A DNA stretch of 64,000 nucleotides, taken from Vibrio fortis. GTDB taxonomy: Bacteria > Pseudomonadota > Gammaproteobacteria > Enterobacterales > Vibrionaceae. The notes under the pieces were generated by a model. That model was not told the origin of the DNA, did no database searches, and saw only the letters and a list, made by a program, of their open reading frames with translations. The stretch's first letter is position 1. Every line of letters begins with the position of its first letter. Location: the NCBI RefSeq assembly GCF_000695685.1, contig NZ_JFFR01000023.1:230212-294211 (forward strand), given 5' to 3'. The translations under genes were made by a program, and so were the position numbers. Below, piece by piece: positions 47,295-56,846 of the stretch.

Positions 47295-48560
47295 ATGCGT
47301 TATTTAGCATTGTTGATGGGACTTTTGGCTGCGCCGAGTTATGCACTGACTCAGGTGGATATTTTCAGTGCCGAAGTGGCTATCAATTCAGAACAGAAAG
47401 AGCCAGAGAGAGCGGCTAGAAATGAAGGTATGCAACAGGTGCTGGTCCGTGCAACTGGCCAAACAGACGTTGCTGCTAATGAGACGGTAAAAAAGGCGAT
47501 GCGTCAAAGCGCTCAATACCTGTCACAAATGAGTTTTGGCGAAACAAGCGAGCAAACTACGCTGCGTATGCGCTTTAATGGCGCTCAGATTCGCAACCTA
47601 TTGACTCAAGCGCAATTACCATACTGGCCTGAAACTCGCTCCAACGTATTAGTGTGGCTAGTTGAAGAACAAAACTACGACAAGAATATCGTTTGGGAAC
47701 ACTCGAATTCTGAGCTAGCGGCAGGCATTCAACAAAGTGCGAAACTGCGTGGCCTACCAATTACGCTGCCTGTAGGTGACTTCGACGACATCACAGGTAT
47801 TGCAACGTCTGATCTGTGGGGTGGCTTTGTTTCACCTATCAGTCAAGCAAGTCAACGTTATCCCGTGGATGCGGTGCTGGTTGTGCGTGCTCAGCCGTCA
47901 GGTCTACGTTGGACACTTTACGATCAACAGCCTAATCAGATAACCAGTTCACCAAAATCACCGGTAACGGGGTCTGTTTCAGGTAGTGGTGCTTCTGCGT
48001 CTCAGTCATTGGTTAATGAAATCAGTAACTACTACGCTGAGAAAAGTGCGGTTACAGTCGCGAGTGAGTCTTCGGAGTCAATTCTTGCGCAATTCATTAG
48101 CTTGAATAATGCACAAGACTTCTTCCAGCTAGAGAACGCGTTAAAAGCACTTAATTCAGTAGCAAGCTTAGATATCCTGAAGATTCAGAATCATGAAGTG
48201 ACGTTTAGAATTCACCTGTTATCGACTCAAGATGAGTTTGAGACAGAAGTGGAGCGCCTACGTTCTGTGGCGAAAGTTGAAGCATCTTATATAGAGCCAG
48301 AGCAGACGCCTGAATTTGAAGTACAAGACAATACTTTGTCGGTGGGTGGCGTTGAACCACAACCGGAAGCTGAGGATGCGCCACAAGTGGTCACTCCAAG
48401 TAACTTATCTGCGGAAGTCAAAGCGTCGGACGCAGAGTCAGAGACGAATGCCACTGACGAAGACGAAGCAGCCGTAGAAGTCGCAGGCAGTGAAGTTGTT
48501 GAGACTACCAGCGCTCCAAAACCGCTAAAGCCAAGCCTGGTTTATGAGTGGATTCGATAA
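47295..48560 (+). CDS. DUF2066 family exported protein
   Basis: A 421-residue protein with a signal peptide (MRYLALLMGLLAAPSYA) and the DUF2066 segment beginning VDIFSAEVAINSE, with RAARNEGMQQVLVRATGQ and YWPETRSNVLVWLVEE further on. The last 90 residues are acidic and low in complexity (many Glu, Asp, Ala and Val), probably disordered. ATG 47295 is chosen because the signal peptide begins there; the frame is open from 47253. It stands alone, with a terminator after it. Function unknown. Confidence 0.82.
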   Translation: MRYLALLMGLLAAPSYALTQVDIFSAEVAINSEQKEPERAARNEGMQQVLVRATGQTDVAANETVKKAMRQSAQYLSQMSFGETSEQTTLRMRFNGAQIRNLLTQAQLPYWPETRSNVLVWLVEEQNYDKNIVWEHSNSELAAGIQQSAKLRGLPITLPVGDFDDITGIATSDLWGGFVSPISQASQRYPVDAVLVVRAQPSGLRWTLYDQQPNQITSSPKSPVTGSVSGSGASASQSLVNEISNYYAEKSAVTVASESSESILAQFISLNNAQDFFQLENALKALNSVASLDILKIQNHEVTFRIHLLSTQDEFETEVERLRSVAKVEASYIEPEQTPEFEVQDNTLSVGGVEPQPEAEDAPQVVTPSNLSAEVKASDAESETNATDEDEAAVEVAGSEVVETTSAPKPLKPSLVYEWIR

Positions 48561-48578
48561 TCGAGCTTAACAATGAAG

Positions 48579-48604
48579 AAAGCCCTGCGATGCAGGGCTT
48601 TTTT
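48579..48604. terminator. Terminator downstream of the DUF2066 gene
   Basis: AAGCCCTGC (48580-48588) pairs with GCAGGGCTT (48592-48600) around GAT, followed by TTTT. Confidence 0.9.
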
Positions 48605-48659
48605 ATAGCTGTTAGGTGTTGTAATCGATAGCGGTGCTAACAATGAGACCATCTACTAA

Positions 48660-49094
48660 TTACTGTTCAAACTTGGCTTTCTCTTTCTTTTCGACTTCAG
48701 ATAGGCGTTTAAGCTTAATGCCCAGCTCTCTCGCTCGGAAACGAGCAAACAGAATGTTGCCAGCGAAACCTAAGGTCGTGAGCAGAAGCTCAACTGCCGC
48801 GAGCATGCGCTCACCACCATCGACATACAAAATCGTTAATGCATGTAGAAAATAGAGCATCAAGATGAAGTTAGCCCACGCATGGGTGTAAGGCTTAGCC
48901 GCTAAAATACCCGGTAGCGGCAAAAGCAGTGGTACCGCCCATACAATTGCAAGTGCGACATTGTCTAAATGAGGGTGCGGGGAAAGGGTCATCTGCCATG
49001 CAACTACCCAGCCCAGAAGCAATAAGTTACCCACCAAAGCAAAGTAACGAAATAGCTTAGTCTTGGGAGACATCGCTTTTTCAGACATATACAT
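48660..49094 (-). CDS. DUF2069 family membrane protein
   Basis: A 144-residue inner-membrane protein with four hydrophobic segments (FALVGNLLLLGWVVAW, AIVWAVPLLLPLPGILA, ANFILMLYFLHALTILYV and AAVELLLTTLGFAGNILFA) and a basic cytoplasmic tail. The pattern YTHAWANFILMLYFLHAL is typical of DUF2069. Possible starts are TTG 49100, ATG 49094 and ATG 49088; I chose ATG 49094, just after the wrbA-like stop. The Shine-Dalgarno AAGGAA lies inside the end of the upstream gene, so translation is likely coupled. Function unknown. Confidence 0.82.
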   Translation of the reverse strand: MYMSEKAMSPKTKLFRYFALVGNLLLLGWVVAWQMTLSPHPHLDNVALAIVWAVPLLLPLPGILAAKPYTHAWANFILMLYFLHALTILYVDGGERMLAAVELLLTTLGFAGNILFARFRARELGIKLKRLSEVEKKEKAKFEQ

Positions 49095-49096
49095 AA

Positions 49097-49693
<597 letters not shown>

Positions 49694-50044
49694 TTATAGG
49701 ATCTCTAGTACTTGCTCTGGTGGGCGACCGATTTTTGCGCGGTTATTGGCAACAACAACAGGGCGTTCAAATAGTTTTGGGTTATCCGCCATCGCCGCGA
49801 ATAGTTGCTCATCGGTTACAGAACTATCGCCTAGGTTTGCTTCTTTGTAATCCGCTTCTTTTGTTCTCATCATCTCGCGAACGGTTTCAAAACCTAGTTG
49901 GGAAAACAGAACCTTTAGTTGCTCAACAGACAGAGGCGTCTCTAGGTATTTGATGATTTCTGGTTGAACACCATTTTCTTCAAGAATCGCTAGAGTTTGA
50001 CGGCTCTTTGAGCAGCGAGGGTTATGATAAATTACGACAGACAT
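49694..50044 (-). CDS. arsC: ArsC-family (YfgD-like) thioredoxin-fold reductase
   Basis: A 116-residue glutaredoxin-like arsenate reductase family protein. The catalytic cysteine is Cys11 in YHNPRCSKSRQTL. RPVVVANNRAKIGRPPE near residue 93 holds the conserved arginine of the family. In E. coli the equivalent yfgD lies next to bepA (yfgC), as here, so this is probably the YfgD orthologue. No arsenic-resistance genes are near; a true arsenate role is doubtful. Confidence 0.88.
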   Translation of the reverse strand: MSVVIYHNPRCSKSRQTLAILEENGVQPEIIKYLETPLSVEQLKVLFSQLGFETVREMMRTKEADYKEANLGDSSVTDEQLFAAMADNPKLFERPVVVANNRAKIGRPPEQVLEIL

Positions 50045-50132
50045 GGTTCTTCCTCGATATTATTTTTAGTTTATTTCTGTGAGGGCGACACATTGGCCAC
50101 CCTCACAGGTTGAGTCTTACTTAAGGTGATTA

Positions 50133-51587
50133 CTATTGTAGTGCCAAGAAGCGTTCACGTTGAATCATTAATTGGTCAATACGTGCGTCGTAACGCGCTT
50201 GTTTAAGGCTGCCTAGCTCGGCGATTTGACTGGCTTGAGTGTAGTACTGGATTGCTTTATTCCAGTTCGCTTGCAGAGCCAAAATCTCAGCTCGTGCAGC
50301 TAGGTCTTCATCACTGTTGCCTAAGTCGATGTTAGCCTTCGACAATAGGTGCCAACCGTTGGTGTCATTTGGGTTGTCGTGAGTATAACGCTGTAGCACT
50401 CGGATCGCTTCTTGCTGCTCCTGGTTCTCAAGTAGCGCATTAGCGTAATTGATTGTCAGCACTGAGTTATTTGGTTGACGTACTAATGCCGCCTTCAGCT
50501 CTTTGATCGCCTTTTGTGGCTTTTTCTGTTCGATGTGCAAATCCGAGATCGCATCGAGATAGAAAAGGTTGGTCGGGTCATTGGTGATCAGCTTGTTTAG
50601 AATCGGTTCGGCTTTATCAAGCTTCTTCGTATCTAGGTATACTAGCGCCTGTCCGTACTCTAGAGATGGGACCATAGATTTCGGAGCTTTCTTCAACTTG
50701 CGCTCAAACCAATCTAATGCCGCATCGCCATCAATACCTGCATAGCGAGCAACAATGCGCGCTCTGGCTAAGTGGTAGTCGAGTGATGGTGCGAGTTTGA
50801 GAGGCGGGTAACTGCGAGCACGTGCGCGCGAGTCAGTAATACGGTCCTCTGGTAATGGGTGAGTCAGCAACATTGGTGGTGGTGTACTTGCATAACGGTA
50901 CTCGTCAGCAAGACGACCAAAGAAGCGGGGCATTGCATTCACATCAAATCCAGCTTTAGCCATGGTGCTGATACCAAAGCGATCGGCTTCTTTCTCGTTG
51001 CTACGCGTGTAGTTGATCTGGCTCTGCATGTTTCCAGCTGTTGTGGCTGTCAGAGCCGCGATACCTGCTTCTGGTGCAGCGATTGCCAACAACACCGATG
51101 CTGCGAGTGCAGCAATGGTTGCCGGCGATCGACGAGCTTGGTCTTCCATACTTCGTGCTAAGTGGCGCTGAGTCACGTGTGCGATCTCGTGAGCCAGTAC
51201 CGAAGCCAGTTCACTCTCAGATTGAGCGTGTAGGAACAGACCTGAGTGCAACGCAACATAGCCACCAAAGAAGGCGAATGCGTTGATGTTTCTGTCGCGA
51301 ATCATGAAAAAGTTGAACGGCGTTTTTACGTCGTTGGCATTGGCGACGAGTCGGTGACCCAGGCTATCAATGTATTGATTAAGCACGGGATCATTAACCA
51401 CTGGCTGACTGCTACGAATGATGCGCATGTAAGCATCACCATAGATCAACTCTTGGTCTATGGTCAGGGTGCCGCCGGCCGCCGTTCCGATATCGGGAAG
51501 GTCCAAACTATTTGCTTGAGCCAGTAATGGGGTGCCGAGTGTTGTAGCGATGCATAAGCAAGCTATTGAGCGAGCGCGTTTAAACAT
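50133..51587 (-). CDS. bepA: Beta-barrel assembly-enhancing protease BepA
   Basis: A 484-residue periplasmic M48 metalloprotease that helps LptD assembly and degrades misassembled outer-membrane proteins. It has a signal peptide of about 25 residues and a HEIAH zinc motif at residues 133-137. The downstream NEKEADRFG near 197 supplies the third ligand. From about 290 to 470 there are TPR repeats (LDAISDLHIEQKKPQKAIKE among them). A sigma-E-like promoter lies upstream. It heads the operon with the ArsC-like, WrbA-like and DUF2069 genes. Confidence 0.95.
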   Translation of the reverse strand: MFKRARSIACLCIATTLGTPLLAQANSLDLPDIGTAAGGTLTIDQELIYGDAYMRIIRSSQPVVNDPVLNQYIDSLGHRLVANANDVKTPFNFFMIRDRNINAFAFFGGYVALHSGLFLHAQSESELASVLAHEIAHVTQRHLARSMEDQARRSPATIAALAASVLLAIAAPEAGIAALTATTAGNMQSQINYTRSNEKEADRFGISTMAKAGFDVNAMPRFFGRLADEYRYASTPPPMLLTHPLPEDRITDSRARARSYPPLKLAPSLDYHLARARIVARYAGIDGDAALDWFERKLKKAPKSMVPSLEYGQALVYLDTKKLDKAEPILNKLITNDPTNLFYLDAISDLHIEQKKPQKAIKELKAALVRQPNNSVLTINYANALLENQEQQEAIRVLQRYTHDNPNDTNGWHLLSKANIDLGNSDEDLAARAEILALQANWNKAIQYYTQASQIAELGSLKQARYDARIDQLMIQRERFLALQ

Positions 51588-51619
51588 ATTAGTCAGTAAT
51601 ACTCCGTTTCTTCTGACAG

Positions 51620-51647
51620 TAAGACAAGGACAACACGAAATGGTTCT
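51620..51647 (-). promoter_or_regulatory. Candidate sigma-E promoter of bepA
   Basis: On the minus strand AGAACCA (51641-51647), a 15-base spacer and GTCTTA (51620-51625) resemble the sigma-E pattern GGAACTT-N15-GTCTAA. It lies about 33 bases before the bepA start. E. coli bepA belongs to the sigma-E regulon. The -35 match is only partial. Confidence 0.45.
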
Positions 51648-51766
51648 TTATCTGTTCTCACCTTTGTTTAAGTACGTGCGTTAAACTAAAGGTTGCGGAA
51701 TGAAAGATGGCACGTTTTCAAAAACAGATTACAATACGACCCTTATAATAAGCATCGAGCTAGATA

Positions 51767-52006
51767 ATGAAACCTAATATTCTAGATTTACGCCAAGAGC
51801 GCTGCCCAATGGCGTTATTATTAGCCAAGCGTCACAGTGTTAAGTTAGAAAATGGTCAGTCCTTGTTGATACATATTGCTGATCAGAGCTCAATGACCGA
51901 TATTGTAAGCTTTTTATCCAAGCATGCCTTTAGTGTAGAAGTTGAAGCTTGCTCTGGTCATCACCAAATCCAAGTTACAAAAAAGGAATTGCAATCAAAT
52001 GCTTGA
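51767..52006 (+). CDS. TusA-family sulfur carrier-like protein
   Basis: A 79-residue protein of the TusA/YedF/SirA fold. The cysteine is Cys13 in LRQERCPMALLLAK. The standard CPxP motif reads CPMA here, lacking the second proline. SSMTDIVSFLSKHAF near residue 45 is the helix that follows the active site in this family. It could pass persulfide sulfur, but the target is unknown. The 3' end overlaps the PerM-type gene by eight bases. Confidence 0.8.
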   Translation: MKPNILDLRQERCPMALLLAKRHSVKLENGQSLLIHIADQSSMTDIVSFLSKHAFSVEVEACSGHHQIQVTKKELQSNA

Positions 52007-53072
52007 AATGATGAATCGTTGGTATAAACGACGTTTTTCTGATCCACATGCAGTCAGTTTGGTGGCCATCATTTTATTTGGTTTTATTACCATCTATTTT
52101 TTCGGTCATTTGATCGCACCGCTGCTGGTGGCGATAGTGCTTGCCTACTTACTTGAGTGGCCAGTGACACAACTACAGCGTCTCGGTTTGCCAAGAACGC
52201 CGTCTGTGATGTTGGTTATCTTGATGTTCTTCAGTGTGATGCTGATAGCTCTATTTGGTTTGGTTCCAACCATTTGGAATCAGGTCGGCAACCTGCTTAA
52301 CGATATCCCGAATATGTACCTCGGGCTGCAAAAGTTCATCGCGACGATCCCTGAACGTTACCCAGAACTGGCTAACCTACAAATCGTAGAGTCAGTGATG
52401 TCGAACGCGAAAAACAAAGTGTTAGGCATGGGTGAGAGCGTTGTGAAAGGCTCTCTGGCATCACTGGTGAGTATTGCAACGCTTGCGGTATACCTAATCT
52501 TGGTACCACTGCTTATTTTCTTCTTGCTGAAAGACAAAGAAGAGATGATCAGAATGGCGAGCGGACTACTGCCTCAGAACCGTCGTTTGGCAACCAAGGT
52601 CTGGGTTGAGATGAATCAACAAATCTCAAACTACATTCGCGGCAAGGTACTTGAGATCTTAATTGTCGGCGGTGTGAGCTATGTGACCTTCGCTATCCTA
52701 GACTTGCGTTATTCAGCGCTGTTGGCTGTCGCGGTTGGTCTATCGGTGTTGATTCCATACATCGGCGCAGCGGCGGTAACCGTGCCGGTTGCTATCGTTG
52801 GTTTGTTCCAGTGGGGACTGGCGCCACCGTTCTACTGGCTGCTATTGGCGTACGGCATCATCCAAGCGCTTGATGGTAATGTCTTAGTTCCTGTGTTGTT
52901 TTCAGAGGCAGTAAACTTGCACCCAGTGGCTATCATTGTCGCGGTATTAGTGTTTGGTGGTCTATGGGGCTTCTGGGGTGTCTTTTTCGCGATTCCTCTC
53001 GCAACGTTGGTGAAGGCTGTGTGGAACGCTCTGCCAAGCCATGCTTTAGAAGATGAGATAGAACAAGCGTAG
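51999..53072 (+). CDS. PerM/AI-2E family permease
   Basis: A 357-residue inner-membrane protein of the AI-2 exporter (TqsA/YdiK/PerM) superfamily with about eight membrane segments, such as ILFGFITIYFFGHLIAPLLV at the start and VAIVLAYLLEWPV just after. RGKVLEILIVGGVSYVTFAIL near residue 218 and the DGNVLVPVLFSEAVNLHP stretch near 290 are family-typical. ATG 51999 overlaps the TusA-like stop, with AAGGA at 51983-51987. It most resembles PerM; transported substrate unknown. Confidence 0.88.
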   Translation: MLEMMNRWYKRRFSDPHAVSLVAIILFGFITIYFFGHLIAPLLVAIVLAYLLEWPVTQLQRLGLPRTPSVMLVILMFFSVMLIALFGLVPTIWNQVGNLLNDIPNMYLGLQKFIATIPERYPELANLQIVESVMSNAKNKVLGMGESVVKGSLASLVSIATLAVYLILVPLLIFFLLKDKEEMIRMASGLLPQNRRLATKVWVEMNQQISNYIRGKVLEILIVGGVSYVTFAILDLRYSALLAVAVGLSVLIPYIGAAAVTVPVAIVGLFQWGLAPPFYWLLLAYGIIQALDGNVLVPVLFSEAVNLHPVAIIVAVLVFGGLWGFWGVFFAIPLATLVKAVWNALPSHALEDEIEQA

Positions 53073-53100
53073 CTTGCTTGGTTCAAAATACGAACAAAAA

Positions 53101-53133
53101 GAAAGGCCGAATATTAAAGATATTCGGCCTTTC
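53101..53133. terminator. Terminator between the permease gene and bcp
   Basis: GAAAGGCCGAATA pairs with TATTCGGCCTTTC, a 13-pair stem with A-runs on the left and CAATTTTA on the right. It serves convergent genes. Confidence 0.87.
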
Positions 53134-53168
53134 AATTTTATTGGACTGAAACAGTTTCAGAAGCTGAT

Positions 53169-53636
53169 TTAGTCTTGCTTGAAGTAATCTAAAACCACTT
53201 CATGGTGCGTTTTGGTCTTGAACTTGTTGAATACGTGTTCAATAACACCTTCTTCGTTGATTAAGAAGCTGATGCGGTGCAGGCCATCGTAAACCTTACC
53301 CATGAATTTCTTCTCGCCCCAAACACCAAACTGTTCAGCTACGGCGTGGTTTTCGTCAGAAAGCAGTGAGAAGTTCAGTGATTTCTTGGTAATGAAGTTC
53401 GGCAGACGTTTAACTGGGTCGATGCTTACACCAAGAACCACAACGTTTAGTGCATCTAGCTCAGCCTTGATGTCGCGCAGACCTTCTGCTTGCACAATAC
53501 AACCCGGCGTCATCGCTTTTGGGTAGAAGTAGAAAAGGACTTTCTTGCCTTTGAAGTCACCAAGAGAAACGATGTTGCCATCTTGATCTGGAAGAGAGAA
53601 TGCAGGTGCTGGAGTGCCAGCTGTCAGCGTATTCAT
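53169..53636 (-). CDS. bcp: Thiol peroxidase Bcp (peroxiredoxin)
   Basis: A 155-residue AhpC/TSA-family peroxidase that reduces organic and hydrogen peroxides. The active site is YPKAMTPGCIVQAEGLRD, with the peroxidatic Cys46 and Thr43. The resolving cysteine five residues later in E. coli Bcp is replaced by Glu51, and no other cysteine exists in the protein. It would need an external thiol for recycling. FGVWGEKKFMGKVYDG near residue 105 is standard. It lies 12 bases after gcvR, as in E. coli. Confidence 0.95.
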   Translation of the reverse strand: MNTLTAGTPAPAFSLPDQDGNIVSLGDFKGKKVLFYFYPKAMTPGCIVQAEGLRDIKAELDALNVVVLGVSIDPVKRLPNFITKKSLNFSLLSDENHAVAEQFGVWGEKKFMGKVYDGLHRISFLINEEGVIEHVFNKFKTKTHHEVVLDYFKQD

Positions 53637-53648
53637 GACATTTCCTTT

Positions 53649-54191
53649 TTAAAGACTGTTTTTGATAAAGTTGAGCGAGCCTTGGACTGATAGGCTTTGA
53701 CACAGCGCGTTAAATTCTTCTTGTAGCTGCATCAGGTTACATTCTGATTGAACAGAAGCAGTAATTGAAATATGGAATTGATCGTTATCGAGTTGTACCT
53801 TCGACTTGTTGATGGTCTGTGCGCTGAGCGAGTCCAAACCAATCTCTCTATCGGCGAAGAACTGGGTGAACTTTTCGGTAAGACCAAGTCTATCGTCAGA
53901 CTCGATAAACACTTCGAGCGTATAGGAGTTCTCGATATGATCATGCGGGGACGTTCGCTTCATGATAGTAATCAGGTCATGCTCCTGACCAAGCAAGGGT
54001 AGTGTCGTCTCCACACGCGTAATATTGTTGGCTTTGCCTGATAACAGCATGATGAGAGTAAACTCTTCACCAAACATCGCGATGCGGCTGTCGATAATAT
54101 TACAGCCTGATTGGGTGACTAACTGAACCACTTGGTTACAAATACCCGGGCGATCTGTGCCCACTGCAGTGATTACTAGATGTTGAGTCAT
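53649..54191 (-). CDS. gcvR: Glycine cleavage system transcriptional repressor GcvR
   Basis: A 180-residue protein of two tandem ACT domains. The first starts LVITAVGTDRPGICNQVVQL near residue 4, the second TLEVFIESDDRLGLTEKFT near residue 95. E. coli GcvR binds GcvA and blocks activation of gcvTHP when glycine is scarce; it has no DNA-binding domain itself. The start is ATG 54191; an earlier in-frame start at 54236 would add a poor extension. It is co-directional with bcp and divergent from dapA, as in E. coli. Confidence 0.93.
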   Translation of the reverse strand: MTQHLVITAVGTDRPGICNQVVQLVTQSGCNIIDSRIAMFGEEFTLIMLLSGKANNITRVETTLPLLGQEHDLITIMKRTSPHDHIENSYTLEVFIESDDRLGLTEKFTQFFADREIGLDSLSAQTINKSKVQLDNDQFHISITASVQSECNLMQLQEEFNALCQSLSVQGSLNFIKNSL

Positions 54192-54574
54192 AAAATCACG
54201 TCTCTTTATATTCCATTGATGAGAGCATGTTAGCACAGATACAGGAACTAATGAGTGAAGGTCGGGGTGTTTTTATGAGTCACTTAGACTTAAGTGGGTA
54301 CTCAATGAGCGGAGTTTGAGCTGAGTATGACACTTCAGTTTGAGAACATCTTGAGAAAAGCTTACCACTAACCGCGCGCTGACAAGTTAGGTGTTAAATC
54401 AGTTACATTGGGCGTAAGCAAATCATTTCTAGCATTGAACCTGCTTATAAGTCGTTTGACCTCTAACATACGACAATATTTCATACAGTTGTGGCCGCGA
54501 AGCGACTTTAATCGCTTGTGTTTATTAATCGGCTTACAGTAACATGCAAAAAGAACAAATTAAGGGAGATAGAC
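54192..54574. other. gcvR/dapA divergent intergenic region
   Basis: A 383-base gene-free stretch. A TTGACC hexamer at 54456-54461 could be a -35 for dapA, but no convincing -10 is found at 16-18 bases. A short inverted repeat (AAGCG/CGCTT, about 54496-54516) is present. No ORF longer than 20 codons that looks real, and no recognisable RNA, was found. Confidence 0.4.
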
Positions 54575-55453
54575 ATGTTTTCAGGAAGTATCGTTGCGCT
54601 GGTTACACCATTTAATTCTGACGGTGAAGTGGATTTCGAAAGCCTTAAAAAACTGGTCGAGCACCACATTGCAGCAGGTAGTGATGGTCTAGTAGCAGTA
54701 GGCACTACGGGTGAATCTTCTACATTGACTATCGAAGAGCATGTCAAAGTCGTTACTAAGATGGTTGAGTTTGCTGATGGCCGTATTCCTGTGATTGCAG
54801 GTACGGGTGCAAATGCAACTCATGAGTCAGTACTGTTCAGCCGTCTGCTCAATGGTTCTGGTATTGCAGGTTGTCTAAGTGTGACACCTTACTACAACAA
54901 ACCGACACAAGAAGGTTTGTACCAGCACTACAAAGCGATCGCGGAAGTGAGCGACGTTCCTCAAATCTTGTACAACGTACCGGGCCGTACGGCAGTAGAC
55001 CTATTGCCAGAGACTGTGGCTCGTCTTTCAAAGATTGAAAACATCGTTGCACTTAAAGATGCGACGGGTGATCTAGACAGAATTGCAATTCATCGTGAAC
55101 TTTGTGGCGAAGATTTTATCTTACTAAGTGGTGACGACCTCACAGGCCTAGAATTCGTAAAACGTGGCGGTGATGGTGTTATCTCAGTAACGAATAACGT
55201 TGCAGCAGCTGACATGGCTACTATGTTTAAGCTGGCGAAAGAGGGCAAATTTGAAGAGGCAGAGGCCATTAACGAGCGTTTAATGCCACTTCACAAACAT
55301 TTGTTCATTGAATCTAATCCAATTCCAGTAAAATGGGCGGTTCATAAAATGGGTTTGATCGCTGAGGGCAGTCTTCGACTTCCACTGACAGAACTGTCAG
55401 AGCCAGCTCAACCTATCGTTGCGCAAGCAATGACAGAAGCGTGTATTTACTAA
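54575..55453 (+). CDS. dapA: 4-hydroxy-tetrahydrodipicolinate synthase
   Basis: A 292-residue TIM-barrel enzyme that condenses pyruvate and aspartate semialdehyde in lysine and diaminopimelate synthesis. Residues keep E. coli numbering: Thr44 and Thr45 in GTTGES, Tyr133 in YNVPGRT and the Schiff-base Lys161 in ALKDATGD. The start ATG 54575 has AAGGGAG at 54562-54568; a frame extension to 54518 is unsupported. bamC follows 47 bases later. DapE of the same pathway is at 57.6 kb. Confidence 0.98.
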   Translation: MFSGSIVALVTPFNSDGEVDFESLKKLVEHHIAAGSDGLVAVGTTGESSTLTIEEHVKVVTKMVEFADGRIPVIAGTGANATHESVLFSRLLNGSGIAGCLSVTPYYNKPTQEGLYQHYKAIAEVSDVPQILYNVPGRTAVDLLPETVARLSKIENIVALKDATGDLDRIAIHRELCGEDFILLSGDDLTGLEFVKRGGDGVISVTNNVAAADMATMFKLAKEGKFEEAEAINERLMPLHKHLFIESNPIPVKWAVHKMGLIAEGSLRLPLTELSEPAQPIVAQAMTEACIY

Positions 55454-55500
55454 ATGTTTGAAACAGTGCCGAAGCTTGTCTTCGGCATTTAGGAGTATAA

Positions 55501-56538
55501 ATGAAGTATTCTCACCAGCTAGTGATCGGCTCACTGGCTGTTTTCGTTCTTACAGCATGCTCTGGCAGCCCGACTCAACGTCGTCAAGCCAAGGATGACT
55601 TCGAATACTTAGAAACCCCAGCGTTGACTCAATGGCAACTGCCTGAAGACGCTACCCCTCAATTCTACCCAAACTACGATATCCCTAAGGGAGAGTTTGC
55701 TGGTGGTATTGGTCGCGATGTCGACATTCGCCCACCACAACAGGTGTTGGAACTTATCCCAGGTGCGCGTGCTGAGCGTCAAAACGGTGAAGTCACTCTT
55801 TGGTTACTGCGTGCTGAAGAAGCTGATCGTGTGTGGCAAACCGCCGTGGACATGCTGACAGAGCGTAACATTGGTATTCGTGAGCAGTCTGATAAAGAGA
55901 TTGAGACTGATTGGGTTACTTGGGTCTCTGAAGACGAAGAAGTTGAGATTGGCAGTCGTTACACTATCTCTCGCTTTGAGGCGAATAATCGTCACGGCTT
56001 TAAGCTTAACTTGATTGATTGGCGTGAGGGTTCTGAAGAGAAGCCTGTTTCAGCGACCAATAAAGAACGTTATAACGCCTTCATGACCAACTTGGTGATG
56101 GCGAAGTATGACGAGAATTTGCGTGCTGAAGCGGCATTGAAAGCGCAAGAGCTGGTTAAGAAGATCCCGATTTCGATGGGCTCAGACCGTAGCGGATTCC
56201 CTGTGATCATCGCGCGTACGCCTTATAACGTATTGTGGCAGCGTCTGCCTAAGCTTCTGCCTCAAATGGGCTTTGAGCTAGAGGAACGTAACCAGTCACA
56301 AGGTACCGTGAAAGCGAAATATGCGTCTCCAGATGATGAATTTTGGGATGAGATTGGCCTTAAGCCGATCGATCTAAGCCCGGGTACATACACCTTCCTA
56401 TTTGGTGACTTGGGTAACCGTACGTCTATCAACGTGACTGATGCTTCAGGCAAACCAGTGGAAGAAGAGCTATTGAAGTCTCTGGTTCCTATCTTGGCGC
56501 ATGTAGCAGACCAAACTAAAGATACCAAAGAGAAGTAA
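55501..56538 (+). CDS. bamC: Outer membrane protein assembly factor BamC
   Basis: A 345-residue lipoprotein of the BAM complex. The lipobox LTAC places the lipidated cysteine at residue 20. An unstructured N-terminal segment (about 21-95, including PTQRRQAKDDFEYLETP) binds BamD. Two helix-grip domains follow: one around VTLWLLRAEEADRVWQTAVD near residue 98, and the second around YNVLWQRLPKLLPQMGFELE near 242. Order after dapA matches E. coli dapA-bamC. The partner BamA is at 16.9 kb. Confidence 0.96.
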   Translation: MKYSHQLVIGSLAVFVLTACSGSPTQRRQAKDDFEYLETPALTQWQLPEDATPQFYPNYDIPKGEFAGGIGRDVDIRPPQQVLELIPGARAERQNGEVTLWLLRAEEADRVWQTAVDMLTERNIGIREQSDKEIETDWVTWVSEDEEVEIGSRYTISRFEANNRHGFKLNLIDWREGSEEKPVSATNKERYNAFMTNLVMAKYDENLRAEAALKAQELVKKIPISMGSDRSGFPVIIARTPYNVLWQRLPKLLPQMGFELEERNQSQGTVKAKYASPDDEFWDEIGLKPIDLSPGTYTFLFGDLGNRTSINVTDASGKPVEEELLKSLVPILAHVADQTKDTKEK

Positions 56539-56573
56539 CTCAGCTGATACGTTACTGTCTCAATGACATCAAT

Positions 56574-56603
56574 TAAAAAAGAGGACGCTATGTCCTCTTT
56601 TTT
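56574..56603. terminator. Bidirectional terminator between bamC and the DUF2897 gene
   Basis: AAAAGAGGAC pairs with GTCCTCTTTT around GCTAT, with a long A-run left and T-run right. Confidence 0.92.
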
Positions 56604-56646
56604 GTGTCTGTTAGCTTGAGAGTGACGGCTCGGTATCGTCTATTCG

Positions 56647-56838
56647 TTACTTGTCGTCGAGATTTTCTCTATTGAGTTTGTCTAAACGATTGAGCTTGTC
56701 GAGATCACTCTCTTGTTTTAGTTTGTCTGCCTTGCCGACGTTCATGTTTGCCGTGTACTTGAGTGCTGCTATGTTACCGACGACAACACTAACCACGATA
56801 AAAATGATGACCCAAGGGTTGGTTAGCCATTCAAGCAT
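56647..56838 (-). CDS. DUF2897 family small membrane protein
   Basis: A 63-residue protein. A hydrophobic segment at about residues 8-28 (WVIIFIVVSVVVGNIAALKY) is followed by a charged C-terminal helix rich in Leu, Lys and Asp, with DKLNRLDKLNRENLDDK at the end. This layout matches DUF2897. It begins eight bases after the M15 peptidase stop in the dapE operon. Function unknown. Confidence 0.75.
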   Translation of the reverse strand: MLEWLTNPWVIIFIVVSVVVGNIAALKYTANMNVGKADKLKQESDLDKLNRLDKLNRENLDDK

Positions 56839-56846
56839 ATAAGCTC

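Noticed and set aside
49694..50044. Arsenic resistance island
   Set aside because: Two ArsC-fold genes are present (here and at 58.8 kb), but no arsR, arsB or acr3 is near, and both sit in conserved housekeeping contexts.
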